From Citrobacter europaeus (GTDB lineage: Bacteria; Pseudomonadota; Gammaproteobacteria; Enterobacterales; Enterobacteriaceae), in NCBI GenBank assembly GCA_020099315.1, contig CP083650.1, positions 4,030,001 to 4,094,000 of the forward strand: a DNA stretch of 64,000 nucleotides. Direction: 5' to 3'. The translations under genes and the position numbers were made by a program. Under the pieces are notes generated by a model. That model was not told where the DNA came from. It worked only from the letters and a program-made list of their open reading frames with translations, and made no database searches. Each line of letters opens with the position of its first letter. Positions within the stretch are counted from its first letter, which is position 1. Below, one piece after another: positions 43,942 through 52,503 of the stretch.

Positions 43942-44001
43942 TACTGATAAGTCCTTTATTTAGTATTTATTAATTTTAAACTAATCCCAGATATTTCTGG
44001 A

Positions 44002-44031
44002 ATGCTACCGCCCCTGGCGAGCTTAGCCAGC
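44002..44031 (-). promoter_or_regulatory. JUMPstart / ops element in the tviB leader
   Basis: On the minus strand the sequence runs GCTGGCTAAGCTC then GCCAGGGGCGGTAGCAT. It contains the complete ops core GGCGGTAGCAT (44002-44012) plus the CCAGGGG stretch of JUMPstart sites and a small hairpin CTGGC/GCCAG. It ends 60 bp before the tviB start. Such elements recruit RfaH, which lets polymerase read long capsule and LPS operons. Confidence 0.85.
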
Positions 44032-44097
44032 ATATCTATTGGTATTGTGATTGCGATAATTTTCAGTCTAATTAAGACTAGAATTGTATATTTTCTA

Positions 44098-44122
44098 ATT
44101 ATAATCATACGAAAGTCGTATG
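44098..44122 (-). promoter_or_regulatory. Candidate tviB promoter with operator-like palindrome
   Basis: CATACGA-AAG-TCGTATG at 44106-44122 is a perfect 7-bp inverted repeat. On the minus strand it is followed three bases later by TATAAT (44103-44098), a perfect -10 hexamer. No good -35 is seen. A protein binding the palindrome would cover the spacer and -35 region. Confidence 0.5.
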
Positions 44123-44196
44123 CAGAATCCGTACTAAAACAGTAATTAAATTCCGGATCTTAAAATGTAATTGTTACTGAGTTAATGCATGGTTGT

Positions 44197-44721
44197 TTAA
44201 TCTGGCAATAGAAGATACCGAGGGTCCCGCACACCAAATTTCATGGCGACCTCTTTTCTCCAACGATACAATGTAGACGGTGAGTTCATAAATCTATCCT
44301 GTAGCTCCTCCATACCGCTTTCGGTCAAGAAATACTTCATCTTCATGATATCTTTTTTGCTGATCTTAAAGCTGCATTCCCTCCGCCCTGCCGTTATCTT
44401 GTCACCATTTCGATACAGGCTTATTTTTTTTATCATCTCCGGCACTGGCGTTGTGGTATCGAAAACAGCAATAACATTTTTGATATTATCCAGCCAAAAA
44501 AGAGCTAAAGGCATCAATCGTGAACTGGAAATGATGATTATGATTTTATTAATATCTTTATTCCGTGAAAAAAAGATCAACGTACTGCGCAAGCTGTATC
44601 GATTAAGGCTCACGAATAAATAATTTCTTTCGTTTGTAATCAGTGACATTTCATCAATAATACCAGCGACGCCAACCCCAAAGTAAATATCATTTGGTGG
44701 CCAGAAATGTTGATACTTCAT
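44197..44721 (-). CDS. tviA: Vi capsule regulator TviA
   Basis: 174-residue regulator with a LuxR-like helix-turn-helix at the C-terminus (GMEELQDRFMNSPSTLYRWRKEVAMKFGVRDPRYLLL). In Typhi it works with RcsB to activate tviA-tviB transcription and to lower flagella and T3SS-1 expression. The N-terminus KYQHFWPPNDIYFGVG fits TviA. It reads into tviB across a 255-bp gap that holds the ops element and a candidate promoter, so tviB can be driven from both. Confidence 0.92.
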   Translation of the reverse strand: MKYQHFWPPNDIYFGVGVAGIIDEMSLITNERNYLFVSLNRYSLRSTLIFFSRNKDINKIIIIISSSRLMPLALFWLDNIKNVIAVFDTTTPVPEMIKKISLYRNGDKITAGRRECSFKISKKDIMKMKYFLTESGMEELQDRFMNSPSTLYRWRKEVAMKFGVRDPRYLLLPD

Positions 44722-45598
44722 GAAGCCTCCATAACCTCAAACAACTCTATTTCATCCATGGTAAAGGTAAAGGCGTACTTTCAAGCACACCTACCCTCTA
44801 AGCAAATACCTAACAACCGAGTAATTTATTTTATTAATATTGCTAAGTACATGAAATGAACTTTTACACAACAAGGATGTGATATCAACCCCTCACCATC
44901 CATAACTAAAACCTATCAATCATTCCATTTTGGATTTGAAATACTAATGAATGTTGGCAATTTATTGCTCTTATTGGTTGTATTATTAGCAATGACTGTG
45001 AAAACAAACTTTCATCTTTTATTCAAAATGAGAAAAGTCTCAAAACCCACAGAAACATTATCTTACAAATTCACGACATACACACCACGCTTAGAGGTGA
45101 TATGCCTGAATTGTCACGCATGTCCCTACGCTTAAATTTTTATTGGTACTGGGTGAGATCTTAATCAGTATAACTATAGCCAATCTCACTATATTTTCCG
45201 TATTCTTCGACAGTATTGATGTAATATATACAAGGCTTACGATCCGCTCGACCTTGCAAGTATTAGAAATGGTAAGAAGTAGTAGGCTAACTCGTATTTT
45301 TTATGTATTTGAACAATCTCGTGGTCGGATGATTAGAATTAAATCAGTTACCTTAATAAACATGTAATTTATTAATTTTGGTAGATGTGCAGACGCTTTA
45401 AACATTCCTTTATTAGCTCATGTGGATTGTTAGTTTCACAGGGAGTATCTCTCAGAAGGAGTATCAAATCCCACCAGCTTTCTACCACAGTCGCTTTGGC
45501 CTACATAGTTATGACATGAGTCCGATTAACGATAAACGAAGTAACACATTGAAATTTAGAAGGATAATTGAATCAGGAGAGTCAGTGAGTAGAAGAAC
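44722..45598. other. AT-rich tviA upstream region
   Basis: 877 bp between tviA and tRNA-Gly without a recognisable gene. It has short ORFs only (longest about 74 codons, some with TTG starts) with no family resemblance. Very AT-rich, as expected for an H-NS-bound control region or for decayed island DNA. A candidate RcsAB box lies at 44799-44812. I see no integrase remnant. Confidence 0.6.
44799..44812. promoter_or_regulatory. Candidate RcsAB box upstream of tviA
   Basis: TAAGCAAATACCTA matches 11 of 14 positions of the RcsAB consensus TAAGAATATTCCTA. It is centred about 84 bp before the tviA start. RcsB is a known activator of tviA in Typhi. Confidence 0.5.
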
Positions 45599-45672
45599 TG
45601 GAGCGGGCGAAGGGAATCGAACCCTCGTATAGAGCTTGGGAAGCTCTCGTTCTACCATTGAACTACGCCCGC
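45599..45672 (-). tRNA. glyU: tRNA-Gly (anticodon CCC)
   Basis: 74 nt including an encoded CCA. The cloverleaf is complete: acceptor GCGGGCG/CGCCCGC, anticodon stem AGAGC-TTCCCAA-GCTCT with anticodon CCC, and T arm GAGGGTTCGATTCCCTT. It is next to ygeR, as E. coli glyU is. Its 3' end faces the Vi block, the orientation for island integration at a tRNA. Confidence 0.97.
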
Positions 45673-45751
45673 ATTGAAGTGCGTAAGGGATTATAAACCT
45701 TACGCTCTTCTTGGCAAGGGACTAACCGACTGACTGGCGATTAATTCACCG

Positions 45752-46546
45752 TCAGCATTTTGGTTTACTGCCCTGCGGCGGCAAATAACGCAGCGGATCG
45801 ATAGCTGTCGCCCGGTAGCGGATCTGGAAATGCAGCCGCACCGTAGTCGCATCCGAGCTGCCCATCGTCGCGATCTTCTGCCCGGCTTTCACGTTTTGAC
45901 CGTTGTTCACCAACATGGTGTCATTATGCGCATACGCAGTGATGTAATCCTCACTGTGCTTAATCATAATGAGATTACCGTAACCCCGCAGCTGATTGCC
46001 GACATAAACCACCTTCCCGGCTCCGGCCGCGTAAATCGGCGTACCGCGCGCAGCCGAGATATCAATGCCCTTATTGCCGCCGTCCGCGGTTGAATAAGGC
46101 AGGATCACTTTACCGCTGGCGGGCCACAGCCAACAGCGTTGCCCCACTGGCGGCCACGACGACTGCGGCACAGAAGAAGATGGTCTGACCGCCGCCGTTT
46201 TGGTTGCGGATTTTTTGGTTGCTTTGCCAGAGCCAGAACTGGATTTCGCGCCGCTGCTAACTTTTAGCTTTTGTCCTACTTCAATGGTATAGGGCGGTGA
46301 AATATTATTCAGGCGGGCGATCTCTTTCACGCTGGTCCCGGTGGCGCGCGAAATACGGTATAGCGTATCTCCCCGCTTCACGGTATACACGGAGCCGGAA
46401 TAACTTCCTGTATCAGACGACTTGCTCCCGGAACACCCTGCTAACAGCAGACCGACACACAGCAGCATCGCGATACTCAGGCCATTTTTCTTCAGGCGTC
46501 CTGCACTCAAAACAATACCTCGCAACATTTTCAGACGCTTTATCAT
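45752..46546 (-). CDS. ygeR: Lipoprotein amidase activator YgeR (ActS), LysM and M23 domains
   Basis: Outer-membrane lipoprotein with lipobox LLAGC, a LysM domain (VYTVKRGDTLYRISRATG onwards, KLKVSSG) and a C-terminal M23/LytM domain (GNKGIDISAARGTPIYAAGAGKVVYVG). The E. coli homologue activates cell-wall amidases. The ATG at 46546 gives 264 residues; a TTG at 46510 with GAGG upstream gives 252, the E. coli length, and is a credible true start. In E. coli xdh/yge genes follow; here idi is the next gene on the other side. Confidence 0.92.
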   Translation of the reverse strand: MIKRLKMLRGIVLSAGRLKKNGLSIAMLLCVGLLLAGCSGSKSSDTGSYSGSVYTVKRGDTLYRISRATGTSVKEIARLNNISPPYTIEVGQKLKVSSGAKSSSGSGKATKKSATKTAAVRPSSSVPQSSWPPVGQRCWLWPASGKVILPYSTADGGNKGIDISAARGTPIYAAGAGKVVYVGNQLRGYGNLIMIKHSEDYITAYAHNDTMLVNNGQNVKAGQKIATMGSSDATTVRLHFQIRYRATAIDPLRYLPPQGSKPKC

Positions 46547-46676
46547 AGCAGCCAGAAACCGGAAGCCAAATCATATCGCGCAACGAGACGTCGACGCTGG
46601 CATTTCACACCCTCTGTTAATCATTATGACTTAATTAAGCATATAATATGGGTGCTTAAGATTGATGGTGGATGCT

Positions 46677-47225
46677 ATGCGACAGGAACATGTCATATTA
46701 TTGAATGAGCAGGACCAGCCTTGTGGAACACTGGAAAAGTATGCGGCGCATACCGCCACAACGCCTCTGCACGCTGCGTTTTCCTGCTGGATATTTAACG
46801 ACCAGGGACAACTGCTGGTGACCCGCCGCTCACTGCATAAAAAAGCCTGGCCAGGCGTCTGGACCAACTCTGTCTGCGGTCACCCGCAGTTGGGTGAAAG
46901 TACCGAAGCCGCTATTGTCCGCCGGGCTCGCTTCGAACTGGGTGTAGACATTGACGCGCTCAGCCCCGTGTATGCTGATTTTCGTTATTGCGCTGCGGAC
47001 CCGAGTGGAATAGTGGAAAACGAAGTATGCCCGGTTTATGCCGCACAGATCGTCAGTGAGCTACAGCTAAACCCAGATGAAGTGATGGATTGCCAGTGGG
47101 GCAATCTTGAGGATGTCTTAAGCGGAATTGACGCGACGCCATGGGCTTTTAGCCCATGGATGGTATTACAGGTTGCAAACGATAAGGCGCGAGAATTACT
47201 GCGCAAGTTTGCCAACAGGAATTGA
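46677..47225 (+). CDS. idi: Isopentenyl-diphosphate delta-isomerase
   Basis: Type I isomerase converting IPP to DMAPP for isoprenoid synthesis. 182 residues from MRQEHVILLNEQ, the E. coli length. Nudix-like domain with GHPQLGESTEAAIVRRARFE (about 69-87); catalytic Cys67 in SVCGHP and Glu116 in ENEVCPVY are intact. Two other in-frame ATG/GTG codons just upstream would add five or fewer residues. Convergent with lysS over a BIME. Confidence 0.95.
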   Translation: MRQEHVILLNEQDQPCGTLEKYAAHTATTPLHAAFSCWIFNDQGQLLVTRRSLHKKAWPGVWTNSVCGHPQLGESTEAAIVRRARFELGVDIDALSPVYADFRYCAADPSGIVENEVCPVYAAQIVSELQLNPDEVMDCQWGNLEDVLSGIDATPWAFSPWMVLQVANDKARELLRKFANRN

Positions 47226-47229
47226 CTGC

Positions 47230-47303
47230 CTGATGGGGCGACGCTTACCTGGCCTACATAATAAATAGTAGGCCGGATAAGGCATCAGCCACCATCCGGC
47301 ATT
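47230..47303. repeat. BIME (paired REP) between idi and lysS
   Basis: Two inverted REP units: GATGGGGCGACGCTTACC with TGGCCTACA, then TAGGCCGGATAAGGC with CCATCCGGC. Confidence 0.8.
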
Positions 47304-47310
47304 TCACATC

Positions 47311-48828
47311 TTACTTAACCGGGCGCATCGCCGGGAACAGGATCACATCGCGGATGGTATGGCTGTTGGTGAACAGCATAACCATACGGTCGATACCAAT
47401 ACCCAGACCCGCAGTCGGCGGCAAGCCGTGTTCCAGAGCGGTAACGTAGTCTTCGTCGTAGAACATCGCTTCGTCATCACCCGCATCTTTGGCGTTAACC
47501 TGATCCTGGAAACGCTGCGCCTGATCTTCCGCATCGTTCAGCTCGCTGAAACCGTTACCGATTTCACGTCCACCGATGAAGAATTCGAAGCGATCGGTGA
47601 TTTCCGGGTTTTCATCATTACGACGCGCCAGCGGAGAAACTTCTGCCGGGTACTCGGTAATGAAGGTTGGTTGAATCAGGTGCGCTTCCGCAACTTCTTC
47701 AAAGATCTCGGTCACGATACGGCCCAGACCCCAGCTCTTCTCAACCTTGATGCCGATAGATTCAGCAATCGCTTTTGCAGAGTCGAAGTTATCCAGGGAG
47801 GCCATATTGGTTTCCGGACGGTATTTCTGAATCGCTTCGCGCATGGTCAGTTTTTCGAACGGCTTACCGAAGTCGAAGACTTCTTCACCGTAAGGCACTT
47901 CAGTCGTTCCCAGAACGTTCTGCGCCAGCGTACGGAACAGTGATTCGGTCAACTCGATCAGATCTTTGTAGTCCGCATAAGCCATGTAGAGTTCCATCAT
48001 GGTGAACTCTGGGTTATGGCGAACAGAGATGCCTTCGTTACGGAAGTTACGGTTAATTTCGAAAACGCGTTCGAAGCCGCCAACCACCAGACGCTTGAGG
48101 TACAGTTCCGGCGCGATACGCAGATACATGTCCAGATCCAGCGCGTTATGATGAGTGATAAACGGACGCGCTGCCGCACCGCCTGGGATCACCTGCATCA
48201 TCGGGGTTTCTACTTCCATAAAGCCGCGACCCACCATGAACTGACGGATACCCGCCATAATCTGTGAACGCACTTTAAAGGTGTTGCGGGATTCATCGTT
48301 AGAGATGAGATCCAGGTAGCGTTGACGATAGCGCGCTTCCTGATCCTGCAGACCGTGGAATTTATCCGGCAGCGGGCGCAGCGCTTTGGTTAGCAGACGC
48401 AGCTCGGTGCAATGAATAGACAGCTCACCAGTCTTGGTCTTGAACAACTTACCTTTCGCGCCGAGGATATCGCCCAGATCCCATTTTTTGAACTGCTCGT
48501 TGTAGACGCCTTCCGGCAGATCGTCGCGAGCAACGTACAGCTGAATGCGACCGCCAACATCCTGCAGCGTAACGAATGATGCTTTGCCCATAATACGGCG
48601 GGTCATCATACGGCCAGCAACGGATACTTCGATGTTCAGCGCTTCCAGCTCTTCATTTTCTTTCGCGTCAAAGTCAGCATGCAGTTGGTCTGAGGTATGA
48701 TCGCGACGGAAATCGTTCGGGAATGGGATCCCCTGCTCGCGCAGGCTCGCCAGCTTCTCACGGCGCGTCTTCAGTTCATTGTTAAGGTCGGCTACCGCGT
48801 CAGCGCCCTGTACGTGTTGTTCAGACAT
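47311..48828 (-). CDS. lysS: Lysyl-tRNA synthetase (class II)
   Basis: Charges tRNA-Lys. 505 residues. N-terminal OB-fold anticodon-binding domain (about 65-145) and class II catalytic core with motif 2 RNEGISVRHNPEFTMMELY (about 262-280) and motif 3 GLGIGIDRMVMLF (about 475-487). Nine bases after prfB on the same strand; prfB-lysS is an operon as in E. coli. Confidence 0.97.
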   Translation of the reverse strand: MSEQHVQGADAVADLNNELKTRREKLASLREQGIPFPNDFRRDHTSDQLHADFDAKENEELEALNIEVSVAGRMMTRRIMGKASFVTLQDVGGRIQLYVARDDLPEGVYNEQFKKWDLGDILGAKGKLFKTKTGELSIHCTELRLLTKALRPLPDKFHGLQDQEARYRQRYLDLISNDESRNTFKVRSQIMAGIRQFMVGRGFMEVETPMMQVIPGGAAARPFITHHNALDLDMYLRIAPELYLKRLVVGGFERVFEINRNFRNEGISVRHNPEFTMMELYMAYADYKDLIELTESLFRTLAQNVLGTTEVPYGEEVFDFGKPFEKLTMREAIQKYRPETNMASLDNFDSAKAIAESIGIKVEKSWGLGRIVTEIFEEVAEAHLIQPTFITEYPAEVSPLARRNDENPEITDRFEFFIGGREIGNGFSELNDAEDQAQRFQDQVNAKDAGDDEAMFYDEDYVTALEHGLPPTAGLGIGIDRMVMLFTNSHTIRDVILFPAMRPVK

Positions 48829-48837
48829 GTTGGTTCC

Positions 48838-49936
48838 TCATAACCCTGCTTTCAAACTTGCTTCGATAAATTGATCCAGGCTGCCATCCAGCACCGCCTG
48901 CGTGTTGCGGGTTTCAACCCCGGTACGCAGATCTTTGATGCGGGAGTCATCAAGGACATAAGAACGAATCTGGCTACCCCAGCCGATATCTGACTTAGTG
49001 TCTTCCATCGCCTGTTTCTCGGCATTCTTCTTCTGCATTTCCAGTTCATAAAGCTTCGCTTTCATCTGCTTCATGGCCTGGTCTTTGTTCTTGTGCTGGG
49101 AACGGTCGTTCTGACACTGCGTCACGATCCCGGTCGGGATGTGGGTAATACGCACCGCAGATTCCGTACGGTTAACGTGCTGACCGCCCGCACCAGAGGC
49201 GCGATAAACGTCAATACGCAGGTCCGCCGGGTTGATATCGATATCAATATCATCGTCAACTTCCGGATAAACAAACGCAGAACTGAACGACGTATGGCGA
49301 CGACCGCCGGAGTCGAACGGACTCTTACGAACCAGACGGTGTACGCCGGTTTCAGTCCGCAGCCAACCGTACGCATATTCGCCAGCAATTCTGATGGTCA
49401 CGGATTTAATACCCGCCACTTCACCTTCAGATTCTTCAATAATTTCGGTCTTAAAGCCGCGCGCTTCAGCCCAACGCAGATACATACGCATCAGCATGCT
49501 TGCCCAGTCTTGCGCTTCCGTACCGCCGGAGCCAGCCTGAATATCGAGATAGCAATCTGCGCTGTCATATTCACCGGAGAACATACGACGGAATTCCAGC
49601 TGGGCCAGCTTATCTTCCAGGGTATCGAGTTCTGCTACGGCTTCGTTAAAGGTTTCTTCGTCGTCGGCTTCTACAGCCAGTTCCAGCAGGCCGGAGACAT
49701 CTTCCAGGCCCTGGCTCATCTGATCGAGCGTATCAACGATGGCCTCAAGGGAGGAACGCTCTTTGCCCAGCGCCTGAGCGCGTTCGGGTTCGTTCCACAC
49801 GTCGGGCTGCTCCAGCTCGGCGTTTACTTCTTCCAGACGCTCTTTCTTGGCATCATAGTCAAAGATACCCCCTAAGAACGTCAGAGCGCTCCGTGAGGTC
49901 CTGAATGCGGTTATTTACCGGATTAATTTCAAACAT
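48838..49936 (-). CDS. prfB: Peptide chain release factor 2, with programmed +1 frameshift
   Basis: RF2 recognises UGA and UAA. The start is ATG at 49936 ([12 protein letters not shown]). After 25 codons the frame meets TGA (read from 49861-49859) in the classic site: AGGGGG, TAT, CTT TGA C, so translation must slip +1 to reach the main ORF. The C-terminal part has GGQ in [20 protein letters not shown] and the UGA/UAA-recognising SPF motif in [12 protein letters not shown]. This autoregulatory device is conserved. A start inside the second ORF would lose the first ~45 residues. Confidence 0.96.
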
Positions 49937-50027
49937 TGTCTGATTTCTTTTATTGGACTAGTCAAAATGCGGTTATAAGAGCGGGATTGTACCGGATCCC
50001 GGCTCAATTTTATACACACTAAATTCG

Positions 50028-51761
50028 TCAGACTGGCCAGATATTGTCGATAATAATCTGCAAGCTGCGGTTGCCGCGAAACTCGTTAATATCCAGTTTG
50101 TAGGCAAGCTGAACTTCACGAACACCGTTGTCCGGCCAGCAGGTGGTATCGACATTAAACGCAATACCGTCCAGCAGTGGACCGCCGCCAACAGGCTCGA
50201 CCATCACCTTCAGATGACGCTCACCGACCAGACGCTGCTGGAGCAAACGGAAATGCCCGTCAAACAGCGGTTCAGGGAACATTTGCCCCCACGGCCCGGC
50301 ATCACGCAGCATTTGCGCGACGTCCATGGTCATCTCCGCCGCGCTCAAAGGTCCGTCTGACACTACTTCGCCCTGCAGTAAAGCGGGATCCAGCCACTCG
50401 GTTACCAGTTCGCCGAAACGCTGCTGAAAACGTTCAAACTGCGCCTCCTCCAGCGACAATCCCGCCGCCATGGCGTGACCGCCAAACTTGAGGATCATGC
50501 CCGGATAAAGGGTGTCCAGGCGCTCCAGCGCATCGCGCATGTGCAGCCCCTGAATCGAACGCCCGGAGCCTTTCAGCGTACCGTCACCGGCAGGAGCAAA
50601 CGCAATCACCGGACGGTGGAAGCGCTCTTTAATACGCGATGCCAGAATCCCCACCACCCCCTGATGCCACTCGGGATGATACATCGCCAGACCGCCCGGT
50701 AGCATATCACTACTGCGTTCCAGCTTTTCACACAGGGTCAGCGCTTCGGCCTGCATACCCTGCTCTATCTCTTTGCGCGTCTGGTTGAGTGCGTCCAGCT
50801 CATTAGCCAACACGCGCGCTTCGCCAATGTTGTCGCACAGCAACAGCGCCACGCCAACGGACATATCGTCCAGGCGCCCCGCCGCGTTCAGTCTGGGCCC
50901 GAGGGCAAAACCTAAATCACTGGCAGCCAATTTGAGTGGATCGCGATTGGAAATCTCCAGCAGCGCTTTAATACCCGGGCGACACTTTCCGGCACGAATA
51001 CGGCTTAAGCCTTGCCACGTCAAAATGCGGTTATTGGCATCCAACGGGACCACATCGGCCACCGTGCCAAGCGCGACCAGATCGAGCAAATCCGCCAGGT
51101 TCGGCGGCGTAATGCCTCGTTCATCAAACCAGCCTTTGTCACGCAGGAAGGTGCGTAGCGCCAGCATCAGATAGAAGGCCACGCCAACGCCTGCCAGCGA
51201 TTTAGACGGGAATTCACAATCGTGCAGGTTAGGATTGATAATCGCTTCAGCGCCCGGCAGCGTGTCCCCTGGCAGGTGGTGATCGGTCACAACGACCGGG
51301 ATCCCCAACGTTCTGGCATGTTCAACCCCCGCATGGGACGAGATGCCATTATCTACGGTGACAATCAGTTGAGCGCCACGAGCATGAGCCTGATCCACCA
51401 CTTCCGGGCTTAAGCCATAGCCGTCTTCAAAACGATTAGGCACCAGGTAGTCCACGTTGCTGCAGCCCAACGCGCGCATTGCCAGGATGCTGAGCGCTGT
51501 ACTGGTGGCGCCATCGGCGTCAAAATCACCGACCACGATGATGCGGGTTCCCGCACGAAAGGCGTTATAGAGGATTTCTACCGCTTTTTCGACGCCGTTC
51601 AAATGCTGCCACGGCAGCATGCCTTTCACGCTACGCTCAAGCTCCTGCGCGCTGCGCACGCCGCGACTGGCGTATAAACGGCGCAGCAATGGCGGCAAGT
51701 CAGCAGGTAGCTCGGCGGTCTCGTCGGCCTCACGCCGACGAAGTTGTATCTGTTGTTTCAC
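50028..51761 (-). CDS. recJ: Single-strand-specific exonuclease RecJ
   Basis: 5'-3' ssDNA exonuclease of the DHH family, used in RecF recombination and repair. 577 residues. Metal-binding motifs VVGDFDADGATSTAL (about 76-90), VDNGISSHAG and TDHHLPGD (DHH) are intact; the DHHA1 and OB parts follow. Five bases after dsbC, same operon. Confidence 0.96.
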   Translation of the reverse strand: MKQQIQLRRREADETAELPADLPPLLRRLYASRGVRSAQELERSVKGMLPWQHLNGVEKAVEILYNAFRAGTRIIVVGDFDADGATSTALSILAMRALGCSNVDYLVPNRFEDGYGLSPEVVDQAHARGAQLIVTVDNGISSHAGVEHARTLGIPVVVTDHHLPGDTLPGAEAIINPNLHDCEFPSKSLAGVGVAFYLMLALRTFLRDKGWFDERGITPPNLADLLDLVALGTVADVVPLDANNRILTWQGLSRIRAGKCRPGIKALLEISNRDPLKLAASDLGFALGPRLNAAGRLDDMSVGVALLLCDNIGEARVLANELDALNQTRKEIEQGMQAEALTLCEKLERSSDMLPGGLAMYHPEWHQGVVGILASRIKERFHRPVIAFAPAGDGTLKGSGRSIQGLHMRDALERLDTLYPGMILKFGGHAMAAGLSLEEAQFERFQQRFGELVTEWLDPALLQGEVVSDGPLSAAEMTMDVAQMLRDAGPWGQMFPEPLFDGHFRLLQQRLVGERHLKVMVEPVGGGPLLDGIAFNVDTTCWPDNGVREVQLAYKLDINEFRGNRSLQIIIDNIWPV

Positions 51762-51766
51762 GCGAA

Positions 51767-52480
51767 TTATTTACCGCTGGTTTGTTTTGCATGCGCATCG
51801 AGGAATTCTTTCATCTCTTTCGGGCCCTGATAGCCTGGCACTACGTAGCCATTGCTCAGCACAATCGCCGGCGTACCGCTGACGCCAAACTGTACGCCCA
51901 GCGCGTAGTGGTTAGCGATGTTCACATCACAGGTCGCCGCTTTCACATCTTTGCCAGCCATGGCGTCGTCAAAGGCTTTGTTTTTGTCCTTCGCGCACCA
52001 GATAGACTTCATGTCCTGCTCGGCCTGGCTTTCCAGTCCCTGACGAGGGAAGGCCAGATAGCGTACGGTGATCCCTAACGCATTGTAATCTTTCATCTCT
52101 TCATGCAGCTTGTGGCAGTAGCCACAGGTGATGTCGGTAAAAACGGTAATGACGTGTTTTTCCTGCGGCGCTTTGTAGACGATCATCTCGTTCTCCAGCG
52201 CGTTCAAATGTTTCATTAGCAGCTGATTGGTGACATTTACCGGGCTCGCGCCACTCACGTCATACATCGGTCCCTGAATAATATGTTTACCGTCTTCAGT
52301 AACGTACAGCACGCCGCTATTGGTCAGTACCGTTTTCATGCCCGCAACCGGAGCTGACTGAATCTCGGTACTCTGAACGCCCAGCTTCGCTAATGACTGG
52401 CGAATCGCCGCATCGTCTGCATGTACCATGCCGGAAAACGCCGTCGCCAGCAGAGTGAACATCATAAAACGTTTTTTCAT
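51767..52480 (-). CDS. dsbC: Thiol:disulfide isomerase DsbC
   Basis: Periplasmic homodimeric disulfide isomerase. 237 residues, signal peptide to about 20 (MKKRFMMFTLLATAFSGMVHA). Thioredoxin fold with active site CGYC in DITCGYCHKLHEEM, about residues 118-121 of the precursor. Between xerD and recJ as in E. coli. Confidence 0.97.
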   Translation of the reverse strand: MKKRFMMFTLLATAFSGMVHADDAAIRQSLAKLGVQSTEIQSAPVAGMKTVLTNSGVLYVTEDGKHIIQGPMYDVSGASPVNVTNQLLMKHLNALENEMIVYKAPQEKHVITVFTDITCGYCHKLHEEMKDYNALGITVRYLAFPRQGLESQAEQDMKSIWCAKDKNKAFDDAMAGKDVKAATCDVNIANHYALGVQFGVSGTPAIVLSNGYVVPGYQGPKEMKEFLDAHAKQTSGK

Positions 52481-52503
52481 AACCTATCCTTTCCTGTCAG
52501 CAC

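Noticed and set aside
44947..45367. Two short ORFs (62 and 74 codons) between tviA and glyU
   Set aside because: No convincing ribosome sites, one needs TTG, no similarity I recognise. Could be decayed island DNA but not supportable as genes.
48838..49800. prfB as a simple 320-residue ORF or a frameshifted pseudogene
   Set aside because: The break is the conserved programmed +1 site (AGGGGG before CTT TGA C); the gene is intact.
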